Shown in pieces: positions 38,456 through 49,334 of a DNA stretch of 64,000 nt (its first letter is position 1; every line of letters starts with the position of its first letter). Source of the DNA: Agapetus fuscipes (lineage: Eukaryota > Arthropoda > Insecta > Trichoptera > Glossosomatidae); assembly GCA_951799405.1 (NCBI GenBank), contig OX637337.1, forward strand, positions 15,188,347 through 15,252,346, written 5' to 3'. A program made the translations under genes and the position numbers. Below the pieces are notes generated by a model, which was given only the letters and a program-made list of their open reading frames with translations, was not told the DNA's origin and made no database searches.

Positions 38456-39745
38456 ATCTATATCTATAAAGAAGGATGTATGTATGTATGTATGTATGTA
38501 TGTATGTATGTATGTATGTATGTATGTATGTATGTATGTATGTATGTATGTATGTATGTCCCCTATAGACTCATAAACCGCTCATCCGATTTTGACGAAA
38601 TTTTCAGGAAACATGTAACATATTCTTAGAACGAATCCTGTGAAGTTTGATGGTGATCAAATAAACAGTGGTTCTCAATTCTCGATATTTCAGCAACGAG
38701 GTCGGTAAATTTCGAAACCACCCAATAGAAGACGACCATTATATTCAACTACAATACAATCTTTGTTGCAAATATACATTTACATTAAAGATTCATATAA
38801 AATGCATGCTCACAAGTAGACACATGTAAGTTCACGCTTACAAATGCTGCATGTGTACCCACTCATAATTTAAAATCCAAATCTAAAATGAACAACCCAG
38901 TAACTTTTACTTTACGCCAACTTGAAATGGATGTTATTCAGCTCCTGAGTGGATTGACACTCATTTCTTATGAAGGCTGAGTAAGACTTGCCGGTATTTT
39001 ATTTTGGGTTTAAAATAAACACTGAAACGGGAAATAATTTCTGACAACTTCGGTGGGATTCTAACTCGAGATCTCGGCATGGAATGCAATCTATCTATCT
39101 ATATCTATAAAGAAGGATGTGTGTATGTATGTATGTATGTATGTATGTATGTATGTATGTATGTATGTATGTATGTATGTATGTTCCCTATACTCATAAA
39201 CCGCTCATCCGATTTTGACGAAATTTTCAGGAAACATGTAACATATTTTTAGAATGAATCCTGTGAAGTTTGATGGTGATCAAATAAACAATGGTTCTCA
39301 ATTCTCAATATTTCAGCAACGAGGTTGGTAAATTTTGAAACCACCCAATAGAAGAAGACCATTATATTCAACTACAATACATAATCTTAGTTGCAAATAT
39401 ACATTTACATTAAAGATTCATATAAAATGCATGCTCACAAGTAGACACATGTAAGTTCACGCTTACAAATGCTGCATGTGTACCTACTCATAATTTAAAA
39501 TCCAAATCTAAAATGAACAACCCAGTAACTTTTACTTTACGCCAACTTGAAATGGATGTTATTCAGCTCCTGAGTGGCTTGACACTCATTTCTTATGAAG
39601 GCTGAGTAAGCCTTGCCGGTATTTTATTTTGGGTTAGAAATAAACACTGAAACGAGAAATAATTTCTGACAACTTCAGTGGGATTCTAACTCGAGATCTC
39701 GGCATGGAATGCAGTTACTCTACCAACTAAGCTATAGACCGGACT
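38456..39745. repeat. About 640-bp block duplicated in tandem, each with an (ATGT)n array
   Basis: The first block (38456-39095) and the second (39098-39745) share, in order: TCTATAAAGAAGGATGT, an ATGT tract (38477-38558; 39119-39182), TCATAAACCGCTCATCCGAT, a truncated LINE tail (GCATGCTCACAAGTAGACAC) and a SINE family-2 stretch. The second block ends with the SINE's tRNA head (39700-39745), missing in the first. The blocks differ by scattered substitutions, and the ATGT tracts differ in length. Confidence 0.85.
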
Positions 39746-39774
39746 TTTTACAAATATGGTGGATCGATATCGGT

Positions 39775-40340
39775 TTGGTTAGGGGTAAGCAACCTGCGGC
39801 TCACCAGCCACATGCGGCTCTTTGGGTGTGAAGTTACGGCTCTTTAGCTTCATACGCAAATATAAAAAAAACACAGAATTATACTTCTGATCGAAAAAAA
39901 CTAAATCGTTCTGAATCGATTAACGATCTCTCCGCTACTTGTACTCGCTTTTCACCCTCCCCCCGCCCCATCGACGCTATTTATTGTTGGCAAAAAAACA
40001 TTTGTGGATCTTTACAAATCCAAATCCAAAATAAGATATGTATCATTTGAGATTCACATCAAATGCATTCCCATAAGCAGACACGCATAATTTCGCGCTC
40101 ACACATAGGTACCGCATGTGGAACTACAATATAAAAACCCAATCTTAAATGAACATAAGCCCTGCAACTCTTGCCGACCTTCCCTGAAACAGGGGCGACA
40201 TTGGCAAAGTGAACCATTTTTTACAGTATGGGTGGTCAGCCTCATACCAACCTATAAGTCAAGGAAAAGCTTTGAAATTTGTAAATTGTAATTTTTGGCT
40301 CTTCCGACTCAAAAGGTTGCCGACCCCTGGCCTAGACAAA
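39775..40340. mobile_element. hAT-like element with nested LINE tail
   Basis: The left end AGGGGTAAGCAACCTGCGGC and right end GGTTGCCGACCCCTGG are inverted hAT-type ends. Both flanks carry the typical CGGCTCTTT-like motifs (TGCGGCTCTTTGGGTG; TTTTTGGCTCTTCCGACTC). A tail repeat (minus) occupies 40020-40265. No clear 8-bp target duplication was found. Confidence 0.65.
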
Positions 40341-40649
40341 AGTTCCAAATTAAAAAATGTTATTCAAGTATTCCAAGTTGAATTTTAGAAATGTAAGAAA
40401 GCTTTTATATCCCGCACTTAAAAAAAATACGATAAACGAAAGTTCGTAGGTCACAACTAGAAGACCATATTGAAATATATTATTATTATTAAAACCTTTT
40501 ATTGAAACATACTTTTAATTAAAATATACATAATATAGTTGTTTTTTCAAAAACCGCATTTCTGTAAAATTATATACTCACCACAAATTTAAAGATCGTT
40601 TTTTTCTCGGCGGTTAAACGTCTTTCTTCTATGTGACAATGGTCCAAAC

Positions 40650-40970
40650 GCAAAAACGCAAACGCAACTAAGCTACACATATAGTGTAACTTCTTGCCGC
40701 GTTATCCCCGAAGGGGTCGCATGTGGCGAGTTGAACCTATTTATTTTTACAGGTAAGGGGGCCGGCCTTACGCCAACCACTTCAGTTGAAGTGGAGGTTT
40801 CCCAGCTCCCGAGAGTGCTGGTACTCATTTCTTGTGAAGGCTGAGTAAACCTTGCCGGTATTTTACTTTGGGGTTTGAAATAAACACCGAAACGGGAAAT
40901 CATTTCTGACACCCTCGGTGGGATTCGAACCCGAGCTTTCGGCATGGAATGCAAGCACTCTACCAAGATA
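40650..40970 (-). mobile_element. tRNA-derived SINE, family 2
   Basis: Nearly identical to 12340-12690: body from CGCAACTAAGCTACACATAT, then CCGAAGGGGTCGCATGTGGC and the GTGTCAGAAATGATTTCC block in reverse. The head B box GGGTTCGAATCCC lies at about 40918-40930, and the copy ends inside the head at TCTACCAA. The A-box end is missing. The adjoining sequence resumes the dispersed repeat of 36825. Confidence 0.8.
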
Positions 40971-41399
40971 AACAAAATGTTTGCCTTTTACCTAACCCGG
41001 CCGTGCGACTTACAATTTTGTTGTCAATAGAAAATGTTCCGTGTGCACTACCTAAAACTTTCACTTATTGAAATAATGGATAGAGCACATTTTAAATGTG
41101 GGGAAAAAATGTGAATTCACTTGGCCGGGATAAAGACAGGACAGGGAGTCAAAAATTCAACATAAATTAAACACTTTTATGGAGATAGTTGAAAAAACAC
41201 TTAAGTGCATCATATTGTATGAAGCATTTTCCCCAACTGCATACGTTTCACAGTGCGGTTACATTGAAAAATATTCCTGATTGTTTGGAATACATTTATT
41301 TCTTCACTTTGCTCAAAGAGTATAGTGAATTTTATAGATTAGTTCTTTAATTATATGATTATAAAATTTAATTTATTGTTTATATTCTTTTCTTGTATA

Positions 41400-41642
41400 G
41401 GTCAATATGCATCTGACCAACTATAAATAGAAAATGGTTCACTCTGCCAATGTCACCCCTGTTTCAGGGAAGGTCAGCAAAGAGTTGCAGGGTGTATGTC
41501 CATTTGAGATTTGGTTTTTATGTTGTAGGTTCACATGAGGCATGTGCAAGCGCGAACTTGTACGTGTCTGGTTGTGAGAATGCATGTAATGTGAATCTCC
41601 AATGTAACATATCTTTGCAACTTAGATTAGATTAGATTAGAT
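41400..41642 (+). repeat. LINE 3'-tail repeat with (TTAGA)n end
   Basis: Plus orientation, from ATGGTTCACTCTGCCAATGT to ATCTTTGCAACTTAGATTAG with four ATTAG units. The first bases (CTTGACTTATAGGTTGG) are missing. Confidence 0.85.
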
Positions 41643-42660
41643 AAGTTTATAATATTTAAAAAAAAACAAAATTTGAACAAAAAGATGAAACATTTTTATT
41701 TTATTTTATTTACAGTTTGCTTATAGACTTAACAAAGTTTTATAATAGTCACACTCAAGTACATTATTCCCCTGGCCTCCTTGCTTTATCTCTCGGCTCT
41801 GTAACAAAAAGACAAGGCTATTTTTAGTAATTATATACTTACAACTGAAAAATGAAAGGGGAATGGAGAGGGCCCGATATGAGACAGAATATATCCTGGC
41901 TCAATGAAATGCAGAAGCTCTTGCCACCCCTAGTGGAATGTCATCAGAGCTTAAGTTACAGCCGTTACAGGTATAGGTACTCAGAGGGGTTGGTCGAACC
42001 ATCGTTGATCCTAGTGTGCGACTATTTTGTATGCAGAATGGATACGTATTTGGTATCATTATGCATAGGTTGTCCTTTTTTCTTACATGTAGCATTCAAC
42101 TCGAGATTAAGGCTATTGTTGAGTTCAAAAATTCTGTAGTAGTGTGAGAACATAATTTGTTCATAACATAATATGAGAACATAATATGCATAAGATAATA
42201 TTATGCCAGCATTCACACAGATATCACAAAATAGCTCACCAAAATTATTACGAAAATTTACGAAATGCAAGGAAAACGATTATTACTCTGTACTGGTAGG
42301 TATATGGTGAATGAAATATGTACCTAATCAACTGTCAACGGAAACGAATATTTGTGATGGTCTTCTTGAAAACCATGTGAGTGATTGCCGCTAAGGATCA
42401 TTTTGTTAACTTTACAATTTTCCTTCTATGCGCTGTCACTTTGAGATGTCTCGATGTTTATTTATTAACGCGATTGTTGTGCCAACTTGTCAGCGTTTTT
42501 TCTATAGCACTGCTGCCAACCCTCGCTGTCGATGCAATCTGTCATCCATTGTTCACATTTTCTACAAAGCTCGTGCGCACGCAAGCAATAAACCATTCGA
42601 GAAAGTTTGTTGTTTTGTTATCAGCTATCCCCCTTCCACGCGATAATCACTTATTTGACA
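41643..42660. other. Intergenic, with a LINE-end fragment
   Basis: About 41865-41960 (CTTGCCACCCCTAGTGGAAT) is the end block of an old LINE also found near 785 and 52670. The rest holds no recognised feature. Confidence 0.4.
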
Positions 42661-42662
42661 GT

Positions 42663-42800
42663 TAATGAAATCTCAGCCCTGTCACCTATTCTAGCCCCTG
42701 AAGAAGCAGACATTCCGAGGGCGGCGCGTGGTCGTCTGTTCTCCACCCAGTGTAGTCTGTACAAGGAGATGAACGAGGTCTGGGGCCAACACGGGTGACT
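42663..42800 (+). CDS. Possible coding exon, unidentified
   Basis: After a TATTTGACAG acceptor the plus strand opens with NEISALSPILAPEEADIPRA, then RGRLFSTQCSLYKEMNEVWG, ending in QHG-stop. GC content and codon use are higher than the surroundings. An alternative reading ends the exon at GG|GTGACT, an acceptable 5' splice site just before the stop. I do not recognise the protein and found no partner exon, so it could be a captured or dead exon. Confidence 0.35.
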
Positions 42801-43029
42801 AGAATGTCACGCGTGCCCCAAACTTTCTAAAGCAAACATTCTTCTCCTACTTATGACGTCATTTCTATAAACCTTCTGAGATCAACGTGGCTTTTTAAAT
42901 ACTTTAATACCTACGATAGCTCTTAAAATATGTGAATACCTACACTTGTTATTGAAAAAGTGCGTATTTGACTGATAATAGCTTGATGTTATAGGTTTGA
43001 GCAGTGTTGCTTTCATTTAAGATAAAACA

Positions 43030-43265
43030 ATGATTGTTAGATGAGGCTGACCACCCAAAGGTACTGTAAAAAATGTTCACTTTGCCAATTTCACCCCTGT
43101 TTCAGAGAAGCTCGGCAAGAGTTGCCGGGCTTATGTTTATTTAAGATTTGGGTTTTATGTTGTAAGAACACATGCGGTATGAACTTATACGGGGTTGCTT
43201 CTAAGAATACATTCAATATGAATTCTAAATTTTGGATATCTTTGCAACATAGATTATAGATTACA
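43030..43265 (+). repeat. LINE 3'-tail repeat, diverged
   Basis: GATGAGGCTGACCACCCAAA, CAATTTCACCCCTGTTTCAG, CGGCAAGAGTTGCCGGGC, ATCTTTGCAACATAGATTAT. Several indels; an old copy. Confidence 0.75.
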
Positions 43266-44630
43266 TATTATATTGTTGGCCCCTTTGTTAAATGATAGGA
43301 CCCATATCCAAACTTATACGCGACTGAAAATGCAACTAAGGTGCACATGTCGTCTCTTCAAAACCTAAGGTGCCACAAGCCACAATGTGACCAATTGAGA
43401 AAAATGAGCTTGAAGATTTTCCAGACATATAATTCAATAAAAGAGTGTGCGACATATCTATGTACCTATGCACCTCTCATTTTATTATTCAAAACTCTTT
43501 GAGCTATGACAGTTTATCAACACACAGCACGCACAGAATATTATCGAATGACATATTTAACTCAAAACACCATATTTTTGCCTTTTGTTTAGCATATTTT
43601 TACTGTTATTCAAACCTTTTTGTATTGTTTCACAGTGTAGGAAAGCTAAGAAAATGGAGTTAACGTCTCATTTGTTGACATAACTGGTTAGCAAACAGCA
43701 AGCTTCTGTACCCCGAGTATAAAACAATACTTAACCTTAGCGTTCCAAAAAATATATGGAAACGAAAACGTTCACTATACGCGATGATTTAGTTTCAATA
43801 CATTATTAGTAAAACGCTACAGTGGAGTTTAAATTTGAACAGGATGTTTGTTCAGTTAGCAGAGTGGAGTGAGGCGTTTAATACAACACTTCCTCAAACA
43901 CCGACAACTCTTCGTCTTTAAATTTATCTTCTATCGTAGATTGTCAAAAACAAAATCCGTAGTCTCTTCGGACTAGCAATTGAAAGATAATGGATTTAAT
44001 TAAATCTTCAAATCAGGGTGTTGAATTAAAATAAATATAACAATGAAATTATTCTACACAGTGAAGAACATACTTGGATATTTTTTTGTGAAACCGAGAA
44101 TGGAACCCTCTACCTTCTGATTACGAGTCCAATTTATTGAACACTAGACTGTAGGCCGGTCTAATTGGACAGCACGTAGTACAACAATCATTTACTTAGC
44201 ACAATGGCGTCTGGAAGCATGGCACGAACATTGCATTAAAATGACTGCAGCAAAACTTTCTGATTATCGGCATGTGGCCGCCACTGCCTCGCTAAGTCAA
44301 TTGTACAAATTATCTCAATTTGTTACGGTTTGTTGTCATTATTTCATATTCTCCAGGTTTCTAGCTTGCATTCCACACAATAAAATTGCTTGCAGGTGGT
44401 ACGTAGCCAACGATTTCAAACCATAATGATCTAAGTTTAAAATTGTATATCAAACAATGTTGTATCGGCAAGGTTTACTCAGCATTCCACCAGGAAGACT
44501 TCACTTTCCTCAGCAATATCTTCGTAGAAAGTAGCTTAGAACTCTTAGAAGATAATCTGAGAACTTGTGAAGCGGCTCATTGGTGTCGAGCCCTATCCGC
44601 AACTCTATAGAATGGATGCCTTTATTCTAT
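43266..44630. other. Intergenic, with a SINE family-1 head
   Basis: About 44090-44165 in reverse reads like the tRNA head of SINE family 1 (GGCCTACAGTCTAGTGTTCA, GATTACGAGTCC complement). About 43325-43380 resembles the end of SINE family 2 (GCAACTAAGGTGCACATGTC). No gene is seen. Confidence 0.4.
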
Positions 44631-44636
44631 GATCTG

Positions 44637-44795
44637 CGATGGTCTGATGGTCTGATGGTCTGATGGTCTGATGGTCTGATGGTCTGATGGTCTGATGGTC
44701 TGATGGTCTGATGGTCTTATGGTCTTATGGTCTGATGGTCTTATGGTCTTATGGTCTGATGGTCTTATGGTCTGATGGTCTTATGGTCTGATGGA
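44637..44795. repeat. 8-bp microsatellite (GGTCTGAT)n with GGTCTTAT variants
   Basis: About 19 contiguous octamers. The left half is uniform GGTCTGAT; the right half alternates GGTCTTAT and GGTCTGAT, a variant-repeat map useful for typing. Confidence 0.95.
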
Positions 44796-44849
44796 GACAA
44801 GCAAACAAAAATGGCTTGCACAACAAGGCAAGTGCCTTTACAAGATAAT

Positions 44850-45035
44850 TATTGCTTATTTTTACAATGGGACTAGCCTTACGCTAGCCACTTCATTTGA
44901 AGCTTGACTTTCCCTGCTTCTACAATAATTAGTTCTTATTTCTTGTGAACGCATGAACGGAGAATGTGAAGCCGAACCCAAGTGCTCAGGTTCTCAAAGC
45001 AAACCCTCTACCAACTGTACCATCGATCGAAGTAT
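44850..45035 (-). mobile_element. SINE family 2, diverged
   Basis: GGGACTAGCCTTACGCTAGC, CACTTCATTTGAAGCTTGAC, TTCTTATTTCTTGTGAACG, then a head with CCTCTACCAACTGTACCATC. The B-box region is degraded. Confidence 0.6.
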
Positions 45036-45191
45036 GCATCGATTATTATAAAACAATAAAAATAATGAATACAATTGGTTCGCAGCAATGTTCATCCATA
45101 TTTTTCATGATTTTTCCCTATCCAAGAAAATTCTTATGAGCTGTTCGTAAAAGGAACAGCACACATATGCCAATACATATATCCTATAGAA

Positions 45192-45937
45192 CAGGGGGCC
45201 CATACTTTTGCTTGAGGAGATCGACCTAGCAAACATTTGTGAATAGGAGATCGACATGTTAACTGTTTAGCCCACCAAATATAGCTTATAATTCATAATG
45301 TATCAATATTTATTAAGAAAAAAATTAGCACATATATAAAACTACATTGAGTGGAAAATGTCAAATCTGTATTAAATAAAATAAAATAATACTGGTAGGT
45401 ACTAATCTAATCTAAATCTGAATCTAAGTTGCAAAGATATTATGTATCATTTGAGATTCATATTAAATGCATTTCCACAAGCAGACACGCATAATTTCGC
45501 ACTCACACATGCCGCATGTGGACCTACAATATAAAAAACCCAATCTCAAATGAACATAAGCCCTCCAACTCTTGCCAGGGGTGACATTGGCAAAGTGAAC
45601 CAATTTTTACAGTATAGGTGGTCACTGGTCAGCATCATACCAACCCAGTATAAAAATTATCTTAATGCTGATGTCGAAGCGTGATATTGGTGGTCCTCCA
45701 CAGAATGTTCGTAGTTAGAGATATTCTCAGTTAAAGCTAAACGCAAGCAGGCTGTCAAGTAGTCATTTGTGAGAAGATTACGATATTTTGATTTTATTAC
45801 TTTCATATGAGAAAATGCAGACTCGCAATAAGGATTACTGCCAAAAAAATGTGAAAAATTTAGCTATCCTCGGCGATCGACCTTAAAACCTCCCGCGATC
45901 GACCGTTCGATCGCGATCGACCGTATGGGCACCTCTG
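45192..45937 (-). mobile_element. hAT element with transposase C-terminal remnant and 8-bp target duplication
   Basis: The ends are CAGGGGGCCCATAC and GTATGGGCACCTCTG. Direct repeats CTATAGAA lie at 45184-45191 and 45938-45945. Sub-terminal GATCGACC motifs recur at both ends. On the minus strand at about 45860-45665 a frame reads NPYCESAFSHMKVIKSKYRN, LLTNDYLTACLRLALTENIS, which is the C-terminal dimerisation region of hAT transposases. The catalytic part is missing. A tail repeat is nested inside. Confidence 0.85.
45405..45650 (-). repeat. LINE 3'-tail repeat nested in the hAT element
   Basis: From AATCTAAGTTGCAAAGATAT to CATACCAACCCAGTATA; the CTTGCC...GGGGTGACA part carries a small deletion. 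Confidence 0.8.
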
Positions 45938-45984
45938 CTATAGAAACTGTCGGCATTAAACTTGAGATTGGTTCATTTTGCTGG

Positions 45985-46622
45985 TTCATGGGATGCCGCT
46001 TGGACCTTGGTGGGTAGTTTCCCTTTTTTGCCTCGTACTATGCCGTTGACCAAGAAGGTTTTTCCGCCTTTGGAGATTATGTACTTCTCCAGAACAAGAG
46101 GGTGCCCTATGCGACATTCGTCTTGTGAGCCGTAAGTTGAGTAGTTAGCATATTCTGGCCTTGTTCTATTGTTGTTAAAATATTAATTACAACTTTAAAA
46201 TGTCTAATTTTGTTATTATTTGGGCAGCGTGAGTCTGACTACCGAATATTTAATTAATGGTTTTCTTACCTTATATAAACACAGCCATATAGAATCTACT
46301 CGGCCCCTTTCCGTGTTTCTACTCCATTAGATACCAATACACGTTTGTAACTCAACCGTAGTGTTTCATGAAAATTAATAGAAAGTAAAACGCTCGCTAG
46401 AGGCGCTGTTTTGTTTTCATACATATTTTATAGTACTGAATCTTGATTGTATTCACACCTGGATCCGAGAGCTGTATCTCCCAGGTTGTTCTGAGCACAC
46501 GTGCAGATACTAGATGTTATATTATAGACCGGCTTATCCCACATTATTGAGAGCGCGGCATGCCCAGACGCTTTATAAAGTTCTTTTAAGTTGGTGTGAC
46601 ACCTATGTGTGGCGCTGAACAT
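45985..46622 (-). CDS. Possible two-exon gene fragment, unidentified
   Basis: Exon a runs from about 46622 to a donor AG|GTGTGA near 46460 and includes CHTNLKELYKASGHAALSIM, VYNITSSICTCAQNNLGDTA. Exon b starts after TTAACAACAATAG at about 46178 and runs to a TGA near 45988: TRPEYANYSTYGSQDECRIG, HPLVLEKYIISKGGKTFLVN. The join AG+A makes Arg, so phases agree (donor phase 2, acceptor phase 2). Cys, Asn and Tyr content suggests an extracellular protein, but no signal peptide is seen in exon a, which may itself be internal (a TTCAG lies just before its third codon). I do not recognise the family. It may be a real partial gene or a relic. Confidence 0.4.
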
Positions 46623-47130
46623 CCATACTTTAAAACTCTGAATTATACGAAGACTTTAATATGGTCCTGTCAATAAAAGTCAGCAGACTGTATTGGCTGG
46701 GTTACATTCAGCGACTGGACATCGGAGCCGAAAGATGCTTGTGATGACAAACGAAGACCCAAAGTAAGATGTCTGGACGAAGGTGGCAGACAGCCGTGCG
46801 ATAGGAGGATGGGACTGCAGGAGGGGAAGGCAAGACCCAAGACAAGTTTTCGTGTCATTGAAGATGACGATATTTTCGTTATCTAATAAAAAAAAAACCT
46901 CAGACCACAATAATGTGAGTTGCCTTTACGATGTGAAGACGTCTTTGCAAGTGTTGACAATAACAAAGATGGCGTCTACACCAACATTGACAGTACAATG
47001 CGTCGGACAGTCAGTTTAGCTGTGGTTATGAAGCGGGCCATGACCCACCCCGGAGTGACGTGCCATTAATGATGATGATGATGACTATCCGAGGTATAGA
47101 CTCGTTCCGCAGTAGCTCTGATAATGTCTA
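46623..47130. other. Old LINE end and simple repeats
   Basis: About 46665-46800 on the plus strand reads KVSRLYWLGYIQRLDIGAER with stops, reminiscent of the WLGHxxRM segment of RTE-like RT tails. An ATG trinucleotide run lies at 47070-47085. Confidence 0.4.
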
Positions 47131-47137
47131 TATATCT

Positions 47138-48590
47138 ATAATCTAAGCTGCAAAGATATGTTAACATTTAAGGCTCATATTAAATGCATGCCCACAGACA
47201 GGCACATGTAGGTTTGCGCCTACACATTCTGCATGTGTGCATACAAATAAGCAAAACCTCACATGAACATAAACCTTGCAACTCCTGCCGCCGTTCCCTT
47301 AACCGGGGTGGCATTGGCAAAAGTGAACCGATTTTTACAGCACGGGTGGTCAGCCTCTTACCAACCTATCAGTCAAGGAGCACAAAAAAATTAGAAATGA
47401 TTTACAAAAATTCTGACTTAAGCACATACAGATCCAAATTAAAATAAAGTAAAATTAAACTTAATATTAAACTTAGAATTAATGCCCTAGCCGCCATTGT
47501 TGCAAATCAACCGCCATTTCTTTCGGTCCTTACATACTTCTTTCATTTCACTCAGAGTCATAATCTTTTTCATGCACTCTCTCCTTTTATTATGACTCTG
47601 AATATCCCACTCATTCGCTATTTCATAAATTTGATCCATCCATACTTTTCTCGGTCTTCCCCTACCACGGCTTCCATTCATACTTGCAGCGTACACTCTC
47701 TTCGTCAGTCTTTCGTCATTCATTCTTTTTGACCGGTCCGTAGCTCAGTGGTAACACTGCGGACTCTGAATGCGAAGGTTGTGGGTTCGAATCCCAGCGG
47801 AGCACAAAAAATATACCATTTATATTTTCAAATTTGCTCTTCGCTGGGTTGAAAAATTCATAAACCTTTACCAATGACCGGTCACCAAAGGTCCATCCGG
47901 CCTTACAGCAACTGGGTCTTGCTTGAGTATTGGCGCTTTGTAGCGACGACCAAGCTCGTACACCTCTGCGGCACTACAACAAGTGTCATAGACCCCTAGA
48001 GTCTCTAGAATCTAGGGAGTCTCCCGCTGATGATTTCTTAAAAAAAAAGGTCCTACAAGTACAACATCAGCTGCAAACTAAGCAATGAGATAACCCACAT
48101 GATGTCAAAATGATTAAAGGTACATATTCTTACTCCCTTCTGACCAAAAACATTTAAAATCTTCAGTCATCCTTGGCTGTAGTGTGTATTTCAGTGATTA
48201 CTTGCCTCGTAAAAATACTATTTTTGATCACTTTAAAAAAAATGTATCTTCCATACCGCTTTCTCCCGCAAAGGATCTCTTAAAAAAAAAAAATGTGCCC
48301 CAACCATTTTAACAAACCCCTTTTGATTTTTACTTTTATACTTTCCCTTGCACCGCATTCTTCTCTCACTGACTCATTCCTCACCCTATCTTTCCGTTTT
48401 TTTCCAATCATACTTCTTAGAAAGTCCATTTCGACCGTATGGACTTTACTTATTTCACTCTCATTCATCGTCCAAGCTTCACTTCCGTACATCAAAGTGG
48501 GCACTAGTATACCACCGTGTACCGCCAATCGTACATTTTTCGATAATGTACTCCGAGAATGGACTCCTCATAATAAAAAAATCCTCAGCT
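47138..48590 (-). pseudogene. Older LINE copy D: tail plus RT C-terminus, split by a SINE
   Basis: The tail is at 47138-47382, the RT C-terminus at 47487-47730 (MNDERLTKRVYAASMNGSRG, GRGRPRKVWMDQIYEIANEW), then a SINE-containing insert, then the RT continues at about 48290-48528 (LVPTLMYGSEAWTMNESEIS, MIGKKRKDRVRNESVREECG, KIKRGLLKWLGHI). The parts are collinear with 4802-5320. The tail belongs to a subfamily with CTGCCGCCGTTCCCTTAACC, as in the tail interrupted by copia. Confidence 0.85.
47732..48050 (+). mobile_element. tRNA-derived SINE, family 1, near full length
   Basis: Reads GACCGGTCCGTAGCTCAGTG, GTAACACTGCGGACTCTGAA, B box GGGTTCGAATCCC, GCGGAGCACAAAAAATATAC, then body to CTCCCGCTGATGATTTCTT. 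The A box (TAGCTCAGTGG) and B box are intact. It inserts into LINE copy D. The 230 bases after it (to about 48290) are unassigned and also part of the insert. Confidence 0.85.
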
Positions 48591-49085
48591 TTATGACGTC
48601 ACCCATAGTAAATTAAATATAAGTCCCTTATAATCAGGGATTTTTCTAATTTACAGTAGGTACTGTGAAATGTAATAATCAATGCAGTGCTTTAGTGTAT
48701 TTTCAAAGTACCTACATATTTTGTATGTCCGGCCAAGTCCATCACAATTTAAACGTGCTGAGTCCATAGAGGTTTCTATGCGCTTACATTTTTTCACGTA
48801 TGTAAGTGTTAATACGCCCTAGTAAAGACCCTGTCGAATCCTTGACAAAGCTTGATCAATGCGCTGATTGGCCGGTGTTCGGCGATGCACTGGCCAGGCC
48901 AAATCGTAGCTACGAGTAGGTATTGTAATTATTGAAGTGTTCTGAGTTTCACAAGCCTGTTGAAATAGAAAAAAATAAGTGAATGAAAAATAAAACCAAA
49001 TCATATCAATGTGAATACATACTATGTACGCATACATATGTTTATATGTATGTCGATTGTGGCTTGTGTGTTTTGTGAATTGAAC

Positions 49086-49268
49086 ATGTTGTGTATTGTG
49101 CCACGTTGTACCTACGAGTGCATGGCTAACAATGATTTGTTTTATTATACGCCACTAAAGGCACCAACACTCTCACAATGGGAGACCATAATATGGCGTA
49201 CAAGGCCTGAGGCTGATAAAAATGTGGAGCCCATTTGGTTTGGGAGTAACCATTATTACTTAAGGTAA
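49086..49268 (+). CDS. Small ORF with a faint THAP-like start, uncertain
   Basis: 60 codons starting MLCIVPRCTYECMANNDLFY, then TPLKAPTLSQWETIIWRTRP. The CxxxxC spacing, the following F..P and the Trp resemble the start of a THAP zinc finger, but the rest of the domain (AVPTIF-type end) is not seen and no transposase follows. Possibly a transposon-derived remnant or chance. Confidence 0.2.
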   Translation: MLCIVPRCTYECMANNDLFYYTPLKAPTLSQWETIIWRTRPEADKNVEPIWFGSNHYYLR

Positions 49269-49334
49269 TAATCAATGACACTTACTGATCTACTGTTCGA
49301 AATGTGAGGCCAACATGAAAGCAATCTAATAGTG

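Noticed and set aside
38366..38629. ORF with a long MYVC repeat
   Set aside because: Translation of an (ATGT)n microsatellite; no coding evidence.
41852..42139. 95-codon plus-strand ORF
   Set aside because: It begins in a decayed LINE end block and continues into unrelated sequence without domain features.
44637..44795. Telomere-like or regulatory octamer array
   Set aside because: The unit GGTCTGAT is not the insect telomere repeat TTAGG and shows variant drift typical of a simple microsatellite.
47732..47805. Functional tRNA gene
   Set aside because: A and B boxes are present, but the sequence continues into a conserved SINE body and recurs with the same body elsewhere; a proper acceptor-stem pair and terminator are not evident.
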